Assembly (NCBI GenBank): GCA_963769605.1
Contig: CAVYML010000009.1
Coordinates: forward strand, 310,001-374,000
Reading direction: 5' to 3'
From: Fen-1254 sp963769605
GTDB taxonomy: Bacteria; Bacteroidota; Ignavibacteria; UBA10030
Length of the DNA stretch: 64,000 nucleotides
The translations under genes and the position numbers were made by a program. Every line of letters starts with the position of its first letter. Position 1 is the stretch's first letter. The notes beneath the pieces were generated by a model. It saw nothing but the letters and a program-made list of their open reading frames with translations. It did not search any database and had not been told where the DNA came from. Positions 55,491-61,075 of the stretch are shown in pieces.

Positions 55491-56012
55491 ATGTCAGAAG
55501 ATTTAAGTGGTGGGGTAGAGTCGTTGTATGCCGAATTAGACAAGTCAAATAAGAGGGCGATTTACATTAAAAAAAGTATAAATAGCCTGTGCGCACTTAT
55601 GGACAAACCTCAACCCTTCGCCGAAGTTGACCTCGCATCTTCACCGTCGGGGCATTTCAATATTTATCCAGATCAATTTTTGGGAAAGGGCATAGCCACG
55701 GCTACAAAGGAATATTTAAAAATGCGTGGACCTGCCTCGACGTTACAAGAAATTTACGATACGCTTGTCTCGGGTGGTTTTGAGTTTCCCGAAGAATGGG
55801 GTGATAAATTTAAATTACGCAACCTTTCGATTTCGATCAGGAAAAACAGCAAAGATTTTTGTTATGTTAAGAGTAGTAATTCCTATGGCCTTTGGGAGTT
55901 CTATCCAGATAAAAAACGCGAACGGAATAGTAACCCAAAAGAAGAAGCAGAAGAATCGTCGGAAGTTCCTATAGATTTACCGATATGGTCTCGCATATTA
56001 TCTGGTAAATAA
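55491..56012 (+). CDS. HARE-HTH winged-helix domain protein (cargo of the mobile element)
   Basis: The 173-residue product has an AGGAG ribosome-binding site. Residues from about 60 to 145 match the HARE-HTH winged helix: TATKEYLKMRGPASTLQEIY, GGFEFP, LRNLSISIRKN and SNSYGLWEFYP. HARE-HTH domains are known from eukaryotic ASXL/HB1 proteins and from bacterial restriction-type proteins, where they are thought to read DNA or its modification. The N-terminal 50 residues look like a helical coiled-coil segment, and the C-terminus is an acidic linker with a short tail. It could be a regulator or defence accessory. No catalytic domain is present. It lies between the toxin-antitoxin pair and the right TIR. 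Confidence 0.7.
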   Translation: MSEDLSGGVESLYAELDKSNKRAIYIKKSINSLCALMDKPQPFAEVDLASSPSGHFNIYPDQFLGKGIATATKEYLKMRGPASTLQEIYDTLVSGGFEFPEEWGDKFKLRNLSISIRKNSKDFCYVKSSNSYGLWEFYPDKKRERNSNPKEEAEESSEVPIDLPIWSRILSGK

Positions 56013-56071
56013 CTGAAGTGTTGACACAGATGAGAATAAATACAAGAAACATTTCAAATTAAGACACTACC

Positions 56072-56079
56072 CAAGCCGC
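56072..56079. repeat. 8-bp target-site duplication, right
   Basis: CAAGCCGC directly follows the right terminal inverted repeat and matches 54262-54269. The insertion point lies about 87 nt upstream of the radical SAM start codon and may have separated that gene from its promoter. Confidence 0.85.
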
Positions 56080-56165
56080 GGTAATATTATATCCTAACAT
56101 CAGATAGTAAATATTTAATTTTTTTGATACCTTGAGAAAGACCAAAACCTTCGGAAGGAAGCATC

Positions 56166-57206
56166 TTGAATTTCCCTCAAACGATATCGTTTACCGTTAC
56201 CAATACCTGCAACCTTCGCTGCAAAATGTGCGGCCAGTGGAGCGAAGAAGGATATATCTCCAACAATAAAAACGTGTTAAAGCATAATATCGGTTTAGAT
56301 GTCTGGAAAAGATTGGTTGACGAAGCCTCGGCTCATCAAGTACCTTCGCTCCTTATAAGAGGCGGCGAACCGTTTATGTTTCCAGGCATAGTGGAATTGC
56401 TGGAATATATTCACAGCAAGGGAATGTTTATTTCCATCGACACAAATGGAACTCTGGTGAAAGATTTTGCCGCCGACCTTCTTCGGATCGGCAATATCCA
56501 TATTACAATTTCTGTGGACGGACCGGAAGAAGTTCATGATCAGGTTCGAGGAGTTCAAGGATGTTTCCGGAAAACTGAGGAAGGGCTTCTATTGTTGAAC
56601 GAACTGGAAAAAAACAGCGCTAACAAAATCAGCAGATCAATTTGTTTTACAATCAGTCCATACTCACTTCCCGGCCTCGGCGATATGCCGGATGTCGCCC
56701 GGCAATTATCGATTAAAACCCTCGTTATCGTGCCGTATAATTATATTCCTGACGAAATGGGGAAAAAATACGAACAGGAATTAAAAGAACATCTGGGCTG
56801 CACAGCGTTCTCCTGGCAGGGATTTCATCATGACGATTCGGGAATTAATATAAACGAGTTTCAACGTCAGTATAAAAAATATTTACAAAACCTTGTCGAT
56901 ATTTACAGCTATCCGTATTTGCCTCTTTCAGAAAACGAATACATGGATTGGTTCCAAAACGCTGCAACACCGGTGAAGACATTCTCATGTTCTAACATCG
57001 AAAAACTTATCGACATTCAGCCGAACGGCGATGCGAACTTCTGTGTCGATACTCCGGATTATATTATCGGCAATGTTAAAGAATCCACATTGGAAGAACT
57101 CTGGACAAGCGACCGGGCAAAAAAATTCCGGGAGTACAGAAAACGGGAACGTTTAGGCGCTTGTTATCGTTGTGTTTCCAAATATATGTCTGAGATCGTA
57201 AATTGA
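56166..57206 (+). CDS. Radical SAM protein with SPASM-type C-terminal cluster domain
   Basis: The 346-residue product has the radical SAM motif CNLRCKMC preceded by TNT (residues 12-21) and LLIRGGEPFMFPG for the GGE contact. A C-terminal SPASM-like set of cysteines is seen in FSCSNIEK, NFCVD and LGACYRC. SPASM proteins usually modify peptides or act as anaerobic sulfatase-maturing-type enzymes. No precursor peptide gene is recognisable nearby. The start is a rare TTG, supported by GGAAGG 5 nt upstream. No ATG is available before the cysteine motif. It lies just outside the right end of the mobile element and 160 nt before the DHS-like gene. Confidence 0.88.
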   Translation: MNFPQTISFTVTNTCNLRCKMCGQWSEEGYISNNKNVLKHNIGLDVWKRLVDEASAHQVPSLLIRGGEPFMFPGIVELLEYIHSKGMFISIDTNGTLVKDFAADLLRIGNIHITISVDGPEEVHDQVRGVQGCFRKTEEGLLLLNELEKNSANKISRSICFTISPYSLPGLGDMPDVARQLSIKTLVIVPYNYIPDEMGKKYEQELKEHLGCTAFSWQGFHHDDSGININEFQRQYKKYLQNLVDIYSYPYLPLSENEYMDWFQNAATPVKTFSCSNIEKLIDIQPNGDANFCVDTPDYIIGNVKESTLEELWTSDRAKKFREYRKRERLGACYRCVSKYMSEIVN

Positions 57207-57365
57207 CAATGAACCGGAGTCGATAATCTTTTAAAATTCATACTGTTCAGCGCGCCAATGATCGCTCTTTCTCCTCTTGCGAATACGCTCTTTCTTGTTT
57301 AGATTTTATTCACATTATTTGTTCAATTATACTGCACTGCGTTGCATATATAAAAAGGAAAGAAC

Positions 57366-58550
57366 ATGGACCACTCTATGAAACATCATGCGGACAAGCA
57401 TCAGTACCTGTCGGGGAAAAGAGTATTGCCCAATCCTATTTCAAAAGAAAGCGATATCACAAGCGTTATAGACAATATGGACGCCTATAACGGCGGAAGA
57501 TTACGAGCTGCCTGCCAGTTGATGCGCGATAAATACTCGCAGGAAGATGTCACAATCGGCTTGAGTATTGCAGGTGCGCTGACTCCGGCCGGTCTTGGAC
57601 CATCCACGATTATACCACTTATGAATCACGGCTTCGTGGACTGGTTAGTGGCAACCGGAGCCAACATGTACCATGACATGCATTTTGCACTCAACATGCC
57701 TCTCTTCCGCGGCAGCCACAATGTGGACGATGCCGATCTGCGCGACAAGGGGGTGACCCGGATCTACGATATTCTTTTCGACTATCAAGACGTTTTAATG
57801 GCAACCGACCGCATACTTCGTAAAATAATGCTGCAGCCGGAATTCCAGAAAGAAATGGGAACAAGAGAATATTATCATCACCTCGGCAAAGTCCTTAACG
57901 AATACGAACAGAAGAACAATCTGGGCGAGGTCAGCGTTTTGGCGGCGGCATACCGCAACGGTATCCCGGTTTTCACGTCCTCGCCGGGCGATTCTACAAT
58001 CGGAATGAACGTGGCGGGACTGGAACTCCTCGCCGAAGCGGCCGGGTTGGGAAATCAGTTCAAACTCAAGATCAACCCAAGCATCGACGTCAACGATTCA
58101 ACCGCCATTATACTCAATGCCAAGAGATATGAGAAAGGGAAAACCGGCGTCCTCCTCATCGGCGGAGGCAGCCCAAAAAACTTTATGCTGCAGACGGAAC
58201 CGCAGATACAGGAAGTGCTTATGATTCCGGAAGCCGGCCAGGATTACGACATTAATATTACAGACGCACGTCCCGATACCGGCGGACTTTCCGGCGCACC
58301 TCCCAGCGAAGCGGTCAGCTGGGGCAAGATCGATCCCACACGGCTGGAAGAGACTGTAACAGCCTACATCGATGTGACGGTTGCCTTCCCTCTCCTCGTC
58401 GCGTACGTTCGTCAGACGACGAAACCGAAAAAACTGAAACGCCTGTACGAGCGGGGAAATGAACTGCGGAAAAAGTTGATTGAGTCGTATCTGGAAAACA
58501 ACAAGGAAGTTGAGGAATTAAAATCCCTCATGAAGAAGCTTCCCATCTAA
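57366..58550 (+). CDS. Deoxyhypusine synthase-like NAD-dependent aminobutyltransferase
   Basis: The 394-residue product belongs to the deoxyhypusine synthase family: LSIAGALTPAGLGP, DWLVATGANMYHDMHFAL, FTSSPGDSTIGMN, GVLLIGGGSPKNFMLQTEP, and SEAVSWGKIDP carrying the active-site Lys of DHS. Bacteria lack the eIF5A substrate. Bacterial DHS-like proteins are generally thought to act on free polyamines, for example forming homospermidine. The gene has an AAGGAAAG ribosome-binding site and is followed 1 nt later by an ornithine decarboxylase-like gene, so putrescine supply and use are coupled. The exact product cannot be decided from sequence. Confidence 0.9.
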   Translation: MDHSMKHHADKHQYLSGKRVLPNPISKESDITSVIDNMDAYNGGRLRAACQLMRDKYSQEDVTIGLSIAGALTPAGLGPSTIIPLMNHGFVDWLVATGANMYHDMHFALNMPLFRGSHNVDDADLRDKGVTRIYDILFDYQDVLMATDRILRKIMLQPEFQKEMGTREYYHHLGKVLNEYEQKNNLGEVSVLAAAYRNGIPVFTSSPGDSTIGMNVAGLELLAEAAGLGNQFKLKINPSIDVNDSTAIILNAKRYEKGKTGVLLIGGGSPKNFMLQTEPQIQEVLMIPEAGQDYDINITDARPDTGGLSGAPPSEAVSWGKIDPTRLEETVTAYIDVTVAFPLLVAYVRQTTKPKKLKRLYERGNELRKKLIESYLENNKEVEELKSLMKKLPI

Positions 58551-58551
58551 A

Positions 58552-59727
58552 GTGTTTACCGCGCATCGGAACCATTCCATGGAGAAAGACTTGGACGGAC
58601 ATGAGGAACTTCTGAAATTAGTGGAGCAGCACGGCTCCCCCCTGTTTATTGTTGACCACAATAAGCTCCGGGAAAATTACCGGACGTTCAAAAAACTCCT
58701 TCCGCGGGTTCAGTGCTATTATGCGGTGAAAGCCAATTCCCAGCAGGAAATCATCGAAACATTATTTGAAGAAGGTTCGAGTTTCGATGTCGCCTCTTAT
58801 AATGAATTCATGCAGGTCTATCAATATATAAAGCACTTCGATAAAAAAGAAAAAAAACATTTTGTCTGGGACAAAATCATTTTTTCCAACACGATTAAAG
58901 ACCGAATAACGCTTGCAAAAATAAAACAATATAAGCCGTTGGTAACATTCGACAATAGCGCGGAATTGATCAAGCTCAAAGATTCCTGCGACACTGCAGG
59001 ACTGGTACTGCGGCTGAAGGTTCCGGATACGGGTTCGCAGGTCGAGATGGCCTCGAAATTTGGCTCGGAACCGGGCGATGCCCGGCAACTGATCCAGGAG
59101 GCGTTTGACCTGGGACTGAATGTCGAAGGAATCAGTTTCCATGTCGGAAGCCAATGCACGAACTTTGACAACTACACCGTGGCGCTCGATCTTGCTGCGA
59201 CGATTCTCAACGATGCGCGGAAGAAGGGATTCCCCTTAAACCTCGTCGATATCGGAGGCGGATTTCCGGTCCCTTACGATCCCGATGTTCCTCAATTCGA
59301 GAAGCTTGCTGCTATCCTGAATTCCGAATTCACACGGTTGTTCCCGGATGATATACAAATCCTTGCCGAACCCGGACGGTTTATGGTAGCTACGGTTGCG
59401 ACTTTGGTTTCAGAGATAATCGGGAAAGCCCGCAGAGACGGCAAAGTTTTCTACCACATCAATGACGGCGTCTATCACACATTCTCAGGCGTCGTGTACG
59501 ATCATTGGATTCCCAATTTTCATTCGTTCAAGGAGGGTGAAGCGGAAATCTGTGCAGTAGTCGGACCGACCTGCGACAGCTTCGATAAAATATCTCTTTC
59601 TGTCGAGCTCCCCAGAAATCTTGAAGTGGGAGACTTCCTCTACACAGAGAATATCGGAGCATACAGCATAGCATCTTCAACAAAATTCAACGGGTTCGAC
59701 GGAGCAAAAATCCTTCACAAAAAATAA
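58552..59727 (+). CDS. Ornithine/diamino acid decarboxylase, fold-III PLP enzyme
   Basis: The 391-residue product matches eukaryotic-type ornithine decarboxylases: PLP Lys in CYYAVKANSQQEI at about residue 62, SFHVGSQCTN, DIGGGFPVPYDPD, ILAEPGRFMVA, and GPTCDSFDKI with the catalytic Cys near residue 340. Related lysine or carboxynorspermidine decarboxylases share the fold, but the GPTCDSxD form and the DHS-like partner favour ornithine to putrescine. The start is a GTG 1 nt after the DHS-like stop. An in-frame ATG nine codons later is possible. It forms a two-gene polyamine unit with the upstream gene. Confidence 0.88.
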   Translation: MFTAHRNHSMEKDLDGHEELLKLVEQHGSPLFIVDHNKLRENYRTFKKLLPRVQCYYAVKANSQQEIIETLFEEGSSFDVASYNEFMQVYQYIKHFDKKEKKHFVWDKIIFSNTIKDRITLAKIKQYKPLVTFDNSAELIKLKDSCDTAGLVLRLKVPDTGSQVEMASKFGSEPGDARQLIQEAFDLGLNVEGISFHVGSQCTNFDNYTVALDLAATILNDARKKGFPLNLVDIGGGFPVPYDPDVPQFEKLAAILNSEFTRLFPDDIQILAEPGRFMVATVATLVSEIIGKARRDGKVFYHINDGVYHTFSGVVYDHWIPNFHSFKEGEAEICAVVGPTCDSFDKISLSVELPRNLEVGDFLYTENIGAYSIASSTKFNGFDGAKILHKK

Positions 59728-59742
59728 TTGCTGGGATTTTTT

Positions 59743-60273
59743 TTAATAATTTGAACCCACGGTTATCTGCGGAACAAACATTAACGAGTTCTTCATGTAA
59801 GTATCCCGATTCATTCCCGGCCAAATATTCTGCAAATAAAGTGCATGACCGAGACCCGGCTGCGGGATAATATAGAACTTATCATTCAAATCGAATTTAT
59901 AACCGGCACGGTATTCTATCCATGTTTCAAAGCCGTTATACACCGCACTATCAACAGACGATATAAAACTATTATATGCCGGGAATAACTCTATTTCAAT
60001 ATTTGCTCTTTCTCCGATCATCTGGCGGCAGCCCAATATGAATGTGTAAGCGTGCGCACATCCTTTGGCTTCTCCTTGATCTTTCCAGTTTTGATAGCAG
60101 AGGCCAAGCAATAAATTTGTATGATCCGATAGAGGGCACGAGATTTGGACCATATAAATTTTTACAATCGGAAATGTCAGACTCGTCTCTATCGACCAGG
60201 CACGCGTTTGCGCAAGGGCTTGCCCGGCGCCGGCCAAGAATACTATTGACATAAATTTGACAAGGGTTTTCAC
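59743..60273 (-). CDS. Exported protein of unknown function, possibly an outer-membrane barrel
   Basis: The 176-residue product starts with a clear signal peptide (MKTLVKFMSIVFLAGAGQALAQ). The mature part is rich in aromatic and alternating hydrophobic residues (TNLLLGLCYQNW, WIEYRAGYKFDLNDKFYIIP), which suggests a beta-barrel or beta-rich fold. It has no motif I can name. It converges with the ornithine decarboxylase gene 15 nt away. It may share a transcript with the methyltransferase gene upstream. Confidence 0.7.
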   Translation of the reverse strand: MKTLVKFMSIVFLAGAGQALAQTRAWSIETSLTFPIVKIYMVQISCPLSDHTNLLLGLCYQNWKDQGEAKGCAHAYTFILGCRQMIGERANIEIELFPAYNSFISSVDSAVYNGFETWIEYRAGYKFDLNDKFYIIPQPGLGHALYLQNIWPGMNRDTYMKNSLMFVPQITVGSNY

Positions 60274-60349
60274 TATGAATTATCCATGAATTTAAAATCA
60301 ATGGCTGAACAATAGAATATCTTACATTCTTGTTCAACGGCCATTTTCC

Positions 60350-60922
60350 TCAATAGATATACGGAAAAAGCGCCCAGGTTGTTTTCCGGTATTTTATATA
60401 CTCTTCCCCAAATGCAGACCTCAATGCCTGCTCTTCAATCTGAATCCGTTTCAAAAAAGCGACGGCCACAGGAACGACCAATAAAACGATCGCTATCCAG
60501 TTGGAGAACGCCAATCCTAATCCAAAGAATGAAATAAGCGCACCGGAATATGACGGATGGCGGACGAATTTATAGATGCCGGTTTTGATGATTCGATGAT
60601 CCGATTGAATAACAACGTTTACCGTAAAATATTTCCGGAGTTTCATAATAGCGCTCCACCGGACGATGAGTCCAAATGCAATGATATATAACCCTGCCCA
60701 GGGAATAAGGGAACCGGAGGCATGCAATCGTCCGATTCCAAGGAAACCAAAGCTGACGGCAAGAGCGACACAGCTGTAGATAATAATATTGAGCCATTTC
60801 AACGAACCGTCATCATAATCCCGGCCGTTGCTTTTGGATCGGCTGAGAACAATAAGCAGTATTTCCGAAGTAACCCACATTCCATTGAGTGTCATAAACA
60901 ATATTCCGAAATTCATAAGCAT
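60350..60922 (-). CDS. Isoprenylcysteine carboxyl methyltransferase (ICMT)-family membrane protein
   Basis: The product is about 190 residues. The start at MLMNFGIL follows GGAAG by 5 nt. A longer frame to 60952 is less likely. It has four to five hydrophobic helices and the ICMT/PEMT-type C-terminal motif: IIKTGIYKFVRHPSYSGALI, then EEQALRSAFGEEYIKYRKTT, where RHPxY and EExL contact AdoMet. Bacterial members methylate varied small molecules or lipids. The substrate here is unknown. No neighbour points to one. Confidence 0.88.
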   Translation of the reverse strand: MLMNFGILFMTLNGMWVTSEILLIVLSRSKSNGRDYDDGSLKWLNIIIYSCVALAVSFGFLGIGRLHASGSLIPWAGLYIIAFGLIVRWSAIMKLRKYFTVNVVIQSDHRIIKTGIYKFVRHPSYSGALISFFGLGLAFSNWIAIVLLVVPVAVAFLKRIQIEEQALRSAFGEEYIKYRKTTWALFPYIY

Positions 60923-61075
60923 ACTTTCTTCCGTAGGTTGAGCGATTGTCAATTTATATTCATGTAAAATACTATAGGACGGTTATCCTGTTACAGGATA
61001 TTCGGCGGCTGGCAGCAAAGTATCGGCAAGCTGAGGAACAATCCGGCGCTTCAGGCAGTAGATTTCTAAGACCGG

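Larger units (their letters stand above)
54270..56071. mobile_element. 1.8-kb transposase-less element with 19-bp TIRs carrying a toxin-antitoxin pair and a HARE-HTH gene
   Basis: GGTAGTGTCTTAATTTGAA at 54270-54288 is the exact reverse complement of 56053-56071, and the pair is bracketed by the 8-bp duplication CAAGCCGC. The 1802-bp interior holds a MazF-like toxin, a MazE-like antitoxin and a HARE-HTH-domain gene, but no transposase. This is the structure of a non-autonomous insertion cassette mobilised in trans. An 8-bp duplication and a GG-start TIR would fit IS1595-type transposases, but that is a guess. The first 240 bp and the region 55150-55490 contain no convincing gene. Confidence 0.85.
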
